From NCBI RefSeq assembly GCF_024612015.1, contig NZ_CP102512.1:4340001-4404000 (forward strand): DNA of 64,000 nt, read 5' to 3'. The stretch comes from Streptomyces sp. CA-210063. GTDB lineage: Bacteria > Actinomycetota > Actinomycetes > Streptomycetales > Streptomycetaceae. The notes below the pieces were generated by a model, which searched no databases, was not told the DNA's origin, and saw only the letters and a list, made by a program, of their open reading frames with translations. The translations under genes and the position numbers were made by a program. Of the stretch, positions 53,822-61,846 are shown in pieces (the first letter of the stretch is position 1; every line of letters begins with the position of its first letter).

Positions 53822-55543
53822 GTGACGGAACCCGAGGACCTCGGGCCCAAGGAGGACCGTAAGCCGGTGTCGGACGAGGCGAGCAGCGCCTTCGTGCCGG
53901 TGGGGTTCGCTCTGGGGATCGACGGCGATGCGTCGGTGACCTCGGAGTTCGCGATCCCGGCCGGGCTGGACGTGCCGGCCGCCGGGCCGGAGTCCGAGGC
54001 GCAGACGACCTCGGAGTTCGCGCTGCCGCAGGGGCTGGCGCCGCCCGAGCCGGTCGCCGGGGAGCAGGAGGGGTCCGCGTTCAGCGTGCCGCGGACGTAC
54101 AGCGCGCGGCACGCGCCGGTCGCCTTCACGCCGCCCAGCGGGATTCCGCTCGTCAGTCTGACGAAGGACGTGCCCTGGCAGGACCGGATGCGCACGATGC
54201 TGCGGATGCCGGTGGCGGAGCGGCCCGCGCCGGAGTCGCCGGCGCGTGTGGAGGGCGAGACGGGGCCCGCCGTGCCGCGTGTGCTCGACCTCACGCTGCG
54301 TATCGGCGAACTGCTGCTGGCGGGCGGCGAGGGCGCGGAGGACGTGGAGGCGGCGATGTTCGCCGTCTGCCGGTCCTACGGCCTCGACCGCTGCGAGCCG
54401 ACCGTGACCTTCACCCAGTTGTCGGTGACCTATCAGCCGTCGCTCGTGGACGACCCGGTCACGGCGTCCCGGATCGTACGGCGCCGGGCCACCGACTACA
54501 CGCGGCTCGCGGCCGTCTTCCAGCTGGTGGACGACCTCAGCGACCCGGAGAGCGCGACCTCGCTGGAGGAGGCGTACCGGCGGCTCGCGGAGATACGGCG
54601 TAACCGGCACCCGTATCCCGGCTGGGCGCTGACCGTGGCGAGCGGGCTGCTCGCGGGTGCCGCGTCCGCGCTGGTCGGCGGTGGGGTCGTCGTCTTCGTC
54701 GCGGCGGCGCTGGGCGCGATGCTCGGTGACCGGCTGGCCTGGGTGTGCTCGGGGCGGGGGCTGCCGGAGTTCTACCAGTTCCTGGTGGCGGCGATGCCTC
54801 CCGCGGCGATCGGGGTGGCGCTGACGGTGGCGCATGTGGATGTGGCGGCGTCCGCCGTCATCACCGGTGGGCTGTTCGCGCTGCTGCCCGGGCGGGCGTT
54901 GGTGGCGGGTGTGCAGGACGGGCTGACCGGTTACTACATCACCGCGTCGGCCCGGTTGCTGGAGGTCATGTACCTCTTCGTGGGCATCGTGGTGGGGGTG
55001 CTGCTCGTCCTGTACTTCGGTGTGAGTCTGGGCGCCGAGCTGAGCCCCGACGCCGCGCTCGGCAGTGCGGAGCGGCCCCTGTGGCAGCTCGGCGCGTCGA
55101 TGCTGTTGTCGTTGACCTTCGCGGTGCTGCTTCAGCAGGAACGATCCACCGTGCTGGCGGTGACCCTCAACGGGGGTGTCGCCTGGGCGGTGTACGGGGC
55201 CATGCACGATGCGGGCGATATCTCGCCGGTCGCCTCCACGGCGGTGGCGGCGGGTGTGGTGGGGCTGTTCGGGCAGTTGTTGTCGCGGTACCGGTTCGCT
55301 TCCGCGTTGCCCTATACGACCGCGGCGATCGGCCCCCTGTTGCCGGGTTCGGCCACGTATTTCGGGCTGTTGGGGCTCGCGCAGAACAATGTGGATGCGG
55401 GGTTGGTGTCGCTGACGAAGGCGGCGGCGTTGGCCATGGCCATTGCCATCGGGGTGAACCTTGGGTCCGAGTTGTTCCGGTTGTTCTTGCCTGGCGCTGC
55501 GCGGGCTGGGCGTAAGGCTGCGAAGAGGACCCGGGGGTTCTGA
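53822..55543 (+). CDS. Threonine/serine exporter family membrane protein (ThrE type)
   Basis: 573 residues. A 150-residue disordered N-terminus with repeated TSEFA(I/L)PxGL motifs is followed by the ThrE cytoplasmic domain (LDLTLRIGELLLAGGEGAED, VTFTQLSVTY) and about ten transmembrane helices (about 270-560). The family exports threonine and serine in Corynebacterium. GTG 53822 has GGAG about 6 bases upstream; an in-frame GTG at 53792 is less well spaced. It is convergent with the DedA gene. Confidence 0.85.
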   Translation: MTEPEDLGPKEDRKPVSDEASSAFVPVGFALGIDGDASVTSEFAIPAGLDVPAAGPESEAQTTSEFALPQGLAPPEPVAGEQEGSAFSVPRTYSARHAPVAFTPPSGIPLVSLTKDVPWQDRMRTMLRMPVAERPAPESPARVEGETGPAVPRVLDLTLRIGELLLAGGEGAEDVEAAMFAVCRSYGLDRCEPTVTFTQLSVTYQPSLVDDPVTASRIVRRRATDYTRLAAVFQLVDDLSDPESATSLEEAYRRLAEIRRNRHPYPGWALTVASGLLAGAASALVGGGVVVFVAAALGAMLGDRLAWVCSGRGLPEFYQFLVAAMPPAAIGVALTVAHVDVAASAVITGGLFALLPGRALVAGVQDGLTGYYITASARLLEVMYLFVGIVVGVLLVLYFGVSLGAELSPDAALGSAERPLWQLGASMLLSLTFAVLLQQERSTVLAVTLNGGVAWAVYGAMHDAGDISPVASTAVAAGVVGLFGQLLSRYRFASALPYTTAAIGPLLPGSATYFGLLGLAQNNVDAGLVSLTKAAALAMAIAIGVNLGSELFRLFLPGAARAGRKAAKRTRGF

Positions 55544-55574
55544 GCGCCTGAGAGCTCGGGGGCTACTGAGTTGT

Positions 55575-55665
55575 TGGCGGCTGCGGGTTCGTTGTGGCTG
55601 ATCGCGCCCACGCGGCGGAGCCGCACATCGATACAGCCCCGCGCCCCTGAGAACGGGGCGCGGGA
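55575..55665. repeat. Intergenic hairpin repeat, family A2 (between converging genes)
   Basis: GCGGCTGCGGGTTCGTTGTG, CGCGCCCACGCGGCGGAGCC and a CCCGCGCCCC-loop-GGGGCGCGGG stem (55638-55664). Near-identical to the copy inside the methyltransferase gene at 31733-31819. The stem can serve as a bidirectional terminator. Confidence 0.75.
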
Positions 55666-55674
55666 CCTCGGTTG

Positions 55675-56613
55675 TCAGTACTGCGGGTAGTCCTGGCCCT
55701 GGTAGCCATGCTGGTTCTGGTTCTGGGGGTGCTGGGTGGGCTGGGGGTACTGCTGGGCGTACGGCTGTTGTTGGGGCTGCTGGTGGCCGTAGTCCTGGTA
55801 ACCCTGCTGCTGGTAGCCCTGGTTGTCGTAACCCTGATTGTTGTAGCCCTGGTTGTCGTAGGCCTGGTTGTCGTAGGCCTGGTTAGGGTCGTACGGCCGT
55901 TCGGGCTGGGTGGGGGGGATGCGGCGGAGTTGGGTCGTCGCGTCGTCCATGACCGGGGCGGCCGGGGGCTGCTGGGACTGCTGGGGCTGGTTCTTCTTCG
56001 CCTTCCTCGCCTTGAGGAGCTCGAAGATGATCGGGAGGACCGAGATGAAGACGATGAGGAGCAGCATCGCCTCGATGTTGGTCTTGACGAACTCGATCTG
56101 ACCGAGCCAGGAGCCGAGGAGGGTGACGCCCGCGCCCCAGAGGATGCCGCCGACGACGTTGAAGATGAGGAACGTGCGGTACCGCATGCCGCTGACGCCG
56201 GCGATGATCGGCGTGAACGTGCGCACGATGGGCACGAAGCGGGCCAGGATCAGGGACTTCGGGCCGTGCTTCTCGAAGAACTCGTGGGCCTTGGTGACGT
56301 TCTCCTGCTTGAAGAAGCGGGAGTCGGGCCGCTTGAAGAGGGAGGGGCCGACCTTCTTGCCGAACATGTAGCCCGCCTGGTCGCCCAGGATCGCGGAGAC
56401 GCAGATCAGGACGATGGCCAGCCAGAGCGGGAAGTCCAGCGTCTTCGCGGTGATCAGCATGCCCGCCGTGAAGAGCAGTGAGTCACCCGGCAGGAAGAAG
56501 CCGATGAGGAGGCCCGACTCGGCGAACACGATCAGGAGCAGGCCCCAGATGCCGAACGAGTCGAGCAGATAGTCCGGGTCCAGCCAGCTCGGTCCGAGGG
56601 CGATCGTCGTCAC
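55675..56613 (-). CDS. DedA-family membrane protein with a Gln/Asn/Tyr-rich tail
   Basis: 312 residues. The DedA/SNARE-associated core (about 1-205) has FFLPGDSLLFTAG, DQAGYMFGKKVGP and the conserved ARFVPIVRTFTPIIAGVSGM, with five or so hydrophobic helices. DedA proteins are proton-coupled carriers that recycle undecaprenyl or other lipids. The last 100 residues are Gln/Asn/Tyr/Pro-rich with (Y/A)DNQ(A/G)Y repeats, a prion-like composition rarely seen in this family. The GTG start has AGGAG 9 bases upstream. Confidence 0.87.
   Translation of the reverse strand: MTTIALGPSWLDPDYLLDSFGIWGLLLIVFAESGLLIGFFLPGDSLLFTAGMLITAKTLDFPLWLAIVLICVSAILGDQAGYMFGKKVGPSLFKRPDSRFFKQENVTKAHEFFEKHGPKSLILARFVPIVRTFTPIIAGVSGMRYRTFLIFNVVGGILWGAGVTLLGSWLGQIEFVKTNIEAMLLLIVFISVLPIIFELLKARKAKKNQPQQSQQPPAAPVMDDATTQLRRIPPTQPERPYDPNQAYDNQAYDNQGYNNQGYDNQGYQQQGYQDYGHQQPQQQPYAQQYPQPTQHPQNQNQHGYQGQDYPQY
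55805..55885 (-). repeat. Tandem 15-bp repeats coding the DedA tail
   Basis: About five copies of a GGTTGTCGTA(R)(S)CCT-type 15-mer encode pentapeptides such as DNQGY and DNQAY. The period preserves the frame. It is coding and not a CRISPR array. Confidence 0.75.
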
Positions 56614-56694
56614 GGTTCCGGGCTCCTGGGGGTGAGAGTGAGGGCCTGTGGGTGAGGGCCCACAAGGATGGGCCTCACAGGGGTGGGACCCATA

Positions 56695-56768
56695 GGGGTG
56701 ACCAAAGCTATCAACGCACGGTCACCCCACTAGGTTCCACCGGTTCCTCCAGAGTGCCCTGTGGGCAC
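56695..56768. terminator. Hairpins between tipA and the DedA gene
   Basis: GGGGTGACC/GGTCACCCC (56695-56728, 16-base loop) and GTGCCC-TGT-GGGCAC (56754-56768) lie 3' of tipA. The second is the better tipA terminator; the first may belong to the DedA promoter region. Confidence 0.45.
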
Positions 56769-56788
56769 ACGGGGACCAAGCCGTGTGG

Positions 56789-57550
56789 TCAGGGGCGCCT
56801 GCGGGCCGCGTTGGCGATGATCGCCTCCTTCAGGTGCTCGGCGAGACCGGGGCGCATGGAGTCGTAGAACGCCTTGAAGCGCTCGTCGGAGACGTACATC
56901 TCACCGAGGCACTGGTGCATCTCGTACGGGCACTCGTAGTACCAGGTGCCGATGTGCTGTCGATGCTCCTCGGCCAGGTCCATGGCCCGCTCGCCGGTCG
57001 ACGGCTCGCCCTCGGCCATCAGGGCCGTGTAACGCTCGCTCCAGTCGTTCGCCTCGACCTGCAGGCGCTTCCAGTCCTCCTTGGTGTACGAGGCGGCGCG
57101 GCGCTGCGACTCGGCGTACGCCTCCGTGCCGCCCCAGCGCTGTTCCGCCTCCTCGGCGTACTGCTCGGGGTCCTTGTCGCCGAAGACCTCGAACCGCTCC
57201 TCGGGGGTCAGGTTGATGCCCATCTTGCGTGCCTCCATGGCGTGCTCCACGGCCGCGGCCATCTTCTGCAGCTTCTCGATCCGGGCGGTCAACAGCTCGT
57301 GCTGGCGGCGCAGGTGGGCCCGCGGGTCCGCTTCCGGGTCGTCGAGCAGGGTCGCGACCTCGTCGAGGGGGAAGCCGAGCTCCCGGTAGAACAGGATCCG
57401 CTGGAGCCGGTCGAGGTCGTCGTCTCCGTAGCGGCGGTGGCCCGCGTGGGTGCGCTCGCTCGGTACGAGGAGGCCGATCTCGTCGTAGTGGTGCAGCGTG
57501 CGCACCGTGACGCCGGCGAAGCCCGCGACCTGTCCCACGGTGTAGCTCAT
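56789..57550 (-). CDS. tipA: Thiostrepton-inducible MerR-family regulator TipAL (with internal TipAS)
   Basis: 253 residues, exactly the TipAL length. The N-terminal MerR helix-turn-helix (SYTVGQVAGFAGVTVRTLHH, YGDDDLDRLQRILFYRELGF) and coiled coil (about 75-109) are followed by the TipAS thiopeptide-binding domain starting at Met110. Cys207 and Cys214 (ECPYEMHQC) match the residues that bond covalently to thiostrepton. The internal start at 57223 would give the 144-residue TipAS. GGGAG lies 7 bases before the ATG. Transcription should be autoinduced through the palindromic promoter upstream. Confidence 0.95.
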   Translation of the reverse strand: MSYTVGQVAGFAGVTVRTLHHYDEIGLLVPSERTHAGHRRYGDDDLDRLQRILFYRELGFPLDEVATLLDDPEADPRAHLRRQHELLTARIEKLQKMAAAVEHAMEARKMGINLTPEERFEVFGDKDPEQYAEEAEQRWGGTEAYAESQRRAASYTKEDWKRLQVEANDWSERYTALMAEGEPSTGERAMDLAEEHRQHIGTWYYECPYEMHQCLGEMYVSDERFKAFYDSMRPGLAEHLKEAIIANAARRRP

Positions 57551-57580
57551 GCTTCCGCTCCCTTTCTCGGTACGCGTCAC

Positions 57581-57611
57581 AGACTGGGACCTCACGTCAC
57601 GTGAGGTGCAA
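57581..57611 (-). promoter_or_regulatory. tipA: tipA promoter with TipAL operator
   Basis: On the minus strand TTGCAC and CAGTCT are 19 bases apart, the over-long spacing typical of MerR-activated promoters. The spacer holds the perfect palindrome CCTCACGTCACGTGAGG (57590-57606), matching the known tipA promoter. The rest of 57612-57925 shows no gene; the cupin promoter must lie there but is not clear. Confidence 0.85.
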
Positions 57612-57925
57612 GTGCGTTTCCGCAAGGCGTCCCCTTCGCGAAACGCACTCCCCATGTGTCACACCCGTCTCAATGTGCACAACGCAAAGCCGCGTCGCGC
57701 GGACCGTGCAGGTGTGCAATGGCCTGCTCCCCGGTGGTCTTCCTACGCTGAGCACACTTCAGCCGGAGCGGTCCCGTCGGATGGTCCGGATGATGTCGGC
57801 CACTGCTCGGTTCGGTGTTCGTGGGCGAAACGCGTGGCCCGTCACGGGGGTGCGGGCCGGGCGTTTCGTCGACGGGCGGGACAGGGTCGCTCTTCTGACC
57901 CGGTACCCCCCGCAGAGGAACTTCC

Positions 57926-58267
57926 TTGACCCAGACGAACGTCGAGGGCGTCTCGTTCGCCAGCATCAGTGCCGCTCTGGAGGGGGTGGACCGCTCACGG
58001 CTGACGATCGTGCCCCTCTTCACGGGAGACGGCGGTTTCACGGCCCACCTCGTCGTGTGGCCGCCGAACTCGCAGAGCCAGGCATGTCTGCACGAGGACT
58101 TCGCCGAGGCCGCCCACATCGTCGCGGGCAGCATCGTCGACGAGGACGGTACGGAGCACCGGGCGGGCGGGCTGTGGCTGCGCCCGGCGCACCATGTGCA
58201 CCATCCGCGCGCCGGAGCCGAGGGCGCACAACTCGTGCTGTGGCGGGTGAACGTACCGGCCTCGTGA
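57926..58267 (+). CDS. Cupin-domain protein
   Basis: 113 residues, a single small beta-barrel. Histidines in HEDFAEAAHIVAGSI and RPAHHVHHPRAG could bind a metal, though the standard cupin spacing is only partly kept. It resembles ChrR-like or anti-sigma-type cupin sensors rather than a clear enzyme. The TTG start has GAGGA 6-7 bases upstream. It is divergent from tipA, which raises the possibility of control by TipA, but no second operator is visible. Confidence 0.65.
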   Translation: MTQTNVEGVSFASISAALEGVDRSRLTIVPLFTGDGGFTAHLVVWPPNSQSQACLHEDFAEAAHIVAGSIVDEDGTEHRAGGLWLRPAHHVHHPRAGAEGAQLVLWRVNVPAS

Positions 58268-58406
58268 GGGCGCGGCTCGCCGAGCCGTGGTGCGACACGC
58301 CGGATCGCCGGATCGCGGGATCGACCGAGCGGCCCGCGCACGTGTTGGGGCACGTGTGCGGGCTCGGTCCATGGCGGGCGTCAGTGGCGGGGGTCCGTGG
58401 CGGAGG

Positions 58407-60410
58407 TCAGCGGCCCGTCGGCTGGCGCAGGGCCGGGCGGCCCAGCAGGACGTGCAGGGCGAGGGCGATGTCCGCCACGGTGACCACGTCGGTGTCGGTG
58501 ATGCCGACCATCCTGGTGGAGAAGTCCATACCGAGGAGGGTGGCCGCGTCCCGGGTGTGGTTGCGGACGGTGGCCTCGGAGAGGCCGAGGGCGCGGGCCG
58601 TCTCCTTGGTGCTGAGGTTGTTCTCCAGCCAGACGCAGAGGGTCTCGACGAGATCCCGCTGATCGGCCCGTACGGCTCGCAGCCGCTCCTCCGCCCAGGC
58701 CTTGGACCCGCCGTCCGCCGCCCCGGCCGCCATCAGCGCGGCGAAGTCGGGCGCCTCGGTGTCGTCGGGCGCCTCGGCGGGTGTGTGCGGCAGGGCGAGG
58801 ATGTCGAGGGCGAGCAGCACCAGGATGCGGTCGTTGGCCGAGCCTCGGAGGTCGAGGGAGAGGATCTTCCCCGCTCGGTTCAGGCGCTGGGTGACGGTGT
58901 TCCGGTGGATGCCGAGGCCACCGGCGGCTTCGGTGTGCTTGAAGCTCAGGGCGGTCGGGAGGGTTTCCAGCAGCAGCTTCCGCTCGTCGCCCCGGCCCGG
59001 GAAGGCGTCGAGCAGCGGGGCCATGAGGTCGGCGGCCCAGGCCCTGGCTTCCCGCCTGGGGAGCAGCGGGGCGAACTTGGCCCTGGAGCCGCCCAGGCTG
59101 ATGCGGTGCGGGGTCCCGGCCGCGTCGCCCACCGCCGTCAGCGCCTCCAGGTAGCCGACCGCGGTCTCGGCGAGCGGGTGCAGGCGGCTCTGGCCCATGA
59201 GGTGGCCCTGGCGGGCCGCGATCATGTCCTTGAGGACCGTCTCGACCCGGTCGCTCTCGCGGACGGGGTCGAGGATGAGGATGTGCTTCGGCTTGCCCGG
59301 GCAGGCGGACACGATGGCCTGTTCCGCGAGGGCACGCTCGCACCAGCTCAGGGTGGCCTCGCGCTCCTGCGGTCCCGTGTCGACCACGTAGACCCGGGCG
59401 CTGTCCGTGTCCAGCAGGGCCTGTGCGGCGCCCGTGTAGACCACCTGCGCCAGAACCGTTTCTCCCCGCATGAGCAGCTGGAACGCGGCGTGCCGTACGG
59501 CCCGTGGTGTCTCCACCCTGGCCTGGTGCTCCCGGCGGGCCTGGTCGCACAGGCCCAGGAGCTTCGCCGCGTGCTGGATGAGGGCGGTGCCCGCGCTGTC
59601 GAAGGGAGTGGGGGAGGCGATGGCCAGGCGGGCCTCGTCCTCGCTGCCGGGAGGCCCCGGAGATATCGAGACGATCCGGGTGTGCAGGGCGCCCCCGGGG
59701 GCGGGCGTGCCCCTGTCCGGCCCGGCCGGCGTCGACGCGCCCGCCGCGGCCTCGTGGGCCCCGGTGATGACGGCGTGCGCCAGACCGGCCGGTGCGCTGT
59801 CCGGTACGGCCGCGAGCACGCCGCGCCGGGCCGAGGAGACGAGGACCTCGGCGTCCAGGGCCACGGAGAGCCAGTCGGCGATGCGCCGTACGGCCGTGGG
59901 GTCGGCGAGCCGGGCCGGCAGCCGGTTGAGGAGACCGTCGAGATGCTCGACCTGGCGCTCCGCGAACTCGGCGCGCCGTAGCCGCAGATCCGCGTTGACG
60001 TGGTCCCAGGCGGCGGTCTCGGCGGAGGTCGTCAGCAGGGGCAGCTCCAGGCGGTTCGCGGCCGCGAGCGTGGCGTCGGGGAGGGTCCGGAGGTCGTGGC
60101 CGGGGGTGTTGAGCACCAGCCCGGCCGCCTTGCCGCGGTTCAGGAGACGGATCACGTGGTCGAGGGCCTGGACGGCGGCCCGTGACGGCTGGGGCGCGTC
60201 CAGGGTGACCAGGAACAGCGTCCCGCTCTCGAACGAGGAGTCGGTGAGCGTGCGGGACAGCTCGGTCACCGGCCGGACGACGACCTCGGTGACCCTGGTC
60301 GCGCCGTGGCGGGACGCGTGCCCCGGCTGCAGGAACCGCAGCCGCAGCGGGGGCCGCTCATTGATCAAATAGTCAAGGGTGGGCAACTCTGCCGTCCCTC
60401 CCTGCTCCAC
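58407..60410 (-). CDS. PucR-family transcriptional regulator
   Basis: 667 residues. An N-terminal PucR-like sensor region (LPTLDYLINERPPLRLRFLQ, RPVTELSRTL) and a long GGDEF-like/CdaR middle are followed by two helix-turn-helix segments: AAGGLGIHRNTVTQRLNRAG (about 490-510) and STKETARALGLSEATVRNHT (about 605-625). PucR relatives govern purine or amino-acid catabolism. The GTG at 60410 is uncertain; a TTG at 60386 follows GGGAGGG with better spacing. No target operon is adjacent, so the regulon is unknown. Confidence 0.8.
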   Translation of the reverse strand: MEQGGTAELPTLDYLINERPPLRLRFLQPGHASRHGATRVTEVVVRPVTELSRTLTDSSFESGTLFLVTLDAPQPSRAAVQALDHVIRLLNRGKAAGLVLNTPGHDLRTLPDATLAAANRLELPLLTTSAETAAWDHVNADLRLRRAEFAERQVEHLDGLLNRLPARLADPTAVRRIADWLSVALDAEVLVSSARRGVLAAVPDSAPAGLAHAVITGAHEAAAGASTPAGPDRGTPAPGGALHTRIVSISPGPPGSEDEARLAIASPTPFDSAGTALIQHAAKLLGLCDQARREHQARVETPRAVRHAAFQLLMRGETVLAQVVYTGAAQALLDTDSARVYVVDTGPQEREATLSWCERALAEQAIVSACPGKPKHILILDPVRESDRVETVLKDMIAARQGHLMGQSRLHPLAETAVGYLEALTAVGDAAGTPHRISLGGSRAKFAPLLPRREARAWAADLMAPLLDAFPGRGDERKLLLETLPTALSFKHTEAAGGLGIHRNTVTQRLNRAGKILSLDLRGSANDRILVLLALDILALPHTPAEAPDDTEAPDFAALMAAGAADGGSKAWAEERLRAVRADQRDLVETLCVWLENNLSTKETARALGLSEATVRNHTRDAATLLGMDFSTRMVGITDTDVVTVADIALALHVLLGRPALRQPTGR

Positions 60411-60562
60411 GCGTTTGGATCCGCAGGACGCTCAACTCCGCCTGCTGTGTTTGCTTTTGTCACACGGGGTGTGCTTCGGCAGCGTAATCCACACAGGAAA
60501 CGAACAGCACATCATCCTCACAGGCCACCCGCAGCCCTTACGCACACGAACGCCTCGGGTGT

Positions 60563-61204
60563 CTAGCGGTCGTCCTCCGGATGCCGCTCCCCCGTCGCGT
60601 ACGGGTTCTCCTGACCCTCCACCAGGACGCCGACGAAGGGGTCGCCCTCCCCCGCGAAGGTGTAGGCGCCGGCGCGGATGCGATCGATGAGGCCGCGGGT
60701 CCACTCGGCGCCCGAGTCGGCGGAGTGGATCCAGAAGTTCATGATCTCGCCGATGTGGCCGAGCTGGCCGGGGCCTTCCTCGGGCGTGTAGTACTCGGTG
60801 ACGGCCTTGCGCCACTTCTCGATGGAACGCACACGCTCCTCCAGGAGTCCGAGCACCTCCTCCCGGCCGAGGTCGACCATGCTGCCGAGTCCGGCGGAGA
60901 GCACGTCCGGCTTCTGGTCGTAGGCGGTGAGGGACTCACGCACCAGCCTGAGGTACTCCTCCGTGCCCTTCTCCGTGATCTCGTACTCGGTACGAGGGGG
61001 CCCGCCGGCCGTGGAGGGGGCGATCTCGTGCGCGAGCAGCAGTCCCTGTTTCGCCATCTGCTTCAGGGCGTGGTAGATCGAGCCGGGCTTGGCGTTGGAC
61101 CACTCGTGCGCGCCCCAGTACTCCAGGTCGTTGCGCACCTGGTAGCCGTGGGCCCGCCCGTGCTGGCGCACGGCGCCGAGCACGAGAAGACGGATCGCTG
61201 ACAT
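60563..61204 (-). CDS. PadR-family transcriptional regulator
   Basis: 213 residues. The winged helix (SAIRLLVLGAVRQHGRAHGY, AKPGSIYHALKQMAKQGLL, PPRTEYEITEKG) is followed by a helical Vir-type C-terminal dimerisation domain (about 95-190). The ATG is 6 bases after TACGCT with no Shine-Dalgarno sequence, consistent with a leaderless and possibly autoregulated gene. No obvious target gene is next to it. Confidence 0.88.
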   Translation of the reverse strand: MSAIRLLVLGAVRQHGRAHGYQVRNDLEYWGAHEWSNAKPGSIYHALKQMAKQGLLLAHEIAPSTAGGPPRTEYEITEKGTEEYLRLVRESLTAYDQKPDVLSAGLGSMVDLGREEVLGLLEERVRSIEKWRKAVTEYYTPEEGPGQLGHIGEIMNFWIHSADSGAEWTRGLIDRIRAGAYTFAGEGDPFVGVLVEGQENPYATGERHPEDDR

Positions 61205-61269
61205 GGGGCCAGCGTAGAACCACGCGGGGTCACCCCCCGGCTCGCACCCCTTGGACCCTGGGCGTCAGG

Positions 61270-61521
61270 TCACGCGCCTGTGCGGCCGACGTGTTCGATG
61301 TGGAGTGTGCGCACCTCGGGGTCGAGGCGGCACAGAATGCGCCAAGGGCCGTGGTGCAGACGGCGATGGTCCGCGCCCCAGGCACGCGACCCTTCGGGTC
61401 GCTCGTTCTCGGCGAGTTGGTCGGTGGCCCGCAGGAGCGCGTCGACGCTGTCGGGATCGTCCTTGAGGTGTCCGGCGGCCGCGTTGAGAGCCGCCGGTTC
61501 CCACTGCACCTGCCAGGTCAC
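61270..61521 (-). CDS. RelE/ParE-type toxin
   Basis: 83 residues of the RelE/ParE fold (TWQVQWEPAALNAAAGHLKD, RAWGADHRRLHHGPWRILCR, LDPEVRTLHIEHVGRTG). The C-terminal Arg/His pattern fits a ribosome-dependent mRNA interferase, though catalytic identity cannot be fixed. The GTG start overlaps the antitoxin stop as GTGA, the normal antitoxin-first coupling. Confidence 0.8.
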   Translation of the reverse strand: MTWQVQWEPAALNAAAGHLKDDPDSVDALLRATDQLAENERPEGSRAWGADHRRLHHGPWRILCRLDPEVRTLHIEHVGRTGA

Positions 61522-61781
61522 TCGGCCCTCCCCGCCGCTTCGAGCAGCGCGCGGCGGGCCTCGTCATGCGGTATCGGGGTCTCGGCGCGGCCGAGAGCGC
61601 GGTCACGCTCCAGTCGGGCAAGGGCGAGAGCGTCCTCAAGGTCCTCCAGTTCGGCGGGTGAGATGAGGACGGCAGCCGGAACGCCGCGATCAGTCAAGGT
61701 GATGTGCTCGTGCTGGGCTGCCCGGCGGGCGAGTTCCCCGAGCTTGCCCCGCGCCTCCGCGATGGGGTACGTAGCAGACAT
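61518..61781 (-). CDS. Phd/YefM-type antitoxin
   Basis: 87 residues. N-terminal DNA-binding half (ATYPIAEARGKLGELARRAA, EHITLTDRGVPAAVLISPAE) and a C-terminal helix that should wrap the toxin (LEDALALARLERDRALG). ATG 61781 lies 6 bases after TACAGT with no Shine-Dalgarno sequence, so the mRNA is likely leaderless. A TGTA...TACA pair in this promoter may be the autoregulatory operator. Confidence 0.85.
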   Translation of the reverse strand: MSATYPIAEARGKLGELARRAAQHEHITLTDRGVPAAVLISPAELEDLEDALALARLERDRALGRAETPIPHDEARRALLEAAGRAE

Positions 61782-61787
61782 GCATCT

Positions 61788-61806
61788 ACTGTACACCTAG
61801 ATACAT
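61788..61806 (-). promoter_or_regulatory. Leaderless promoter and putative operator of the toxin-antitoxin pair
   Basis: TACAGT on the minus strand (61788-61793) sits 6 bases from the antitoxin ATG. TGTATCTAGGTGTACA spans it as a TGTA/TACA inverted repeat, a plausible Phd-type binding site. Confidence 0.45.
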
Positions 61807-61846
61807 GTCTGCCAGCGCGTGATCCTCAGCGCCCGACGGGTCGCCC

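Noticed and set aside
55805..55885. CRISPR-like direct repeats
   Set aside because: The 15-bp units are contiguous, have no spacers and keep the DedA reading frame.
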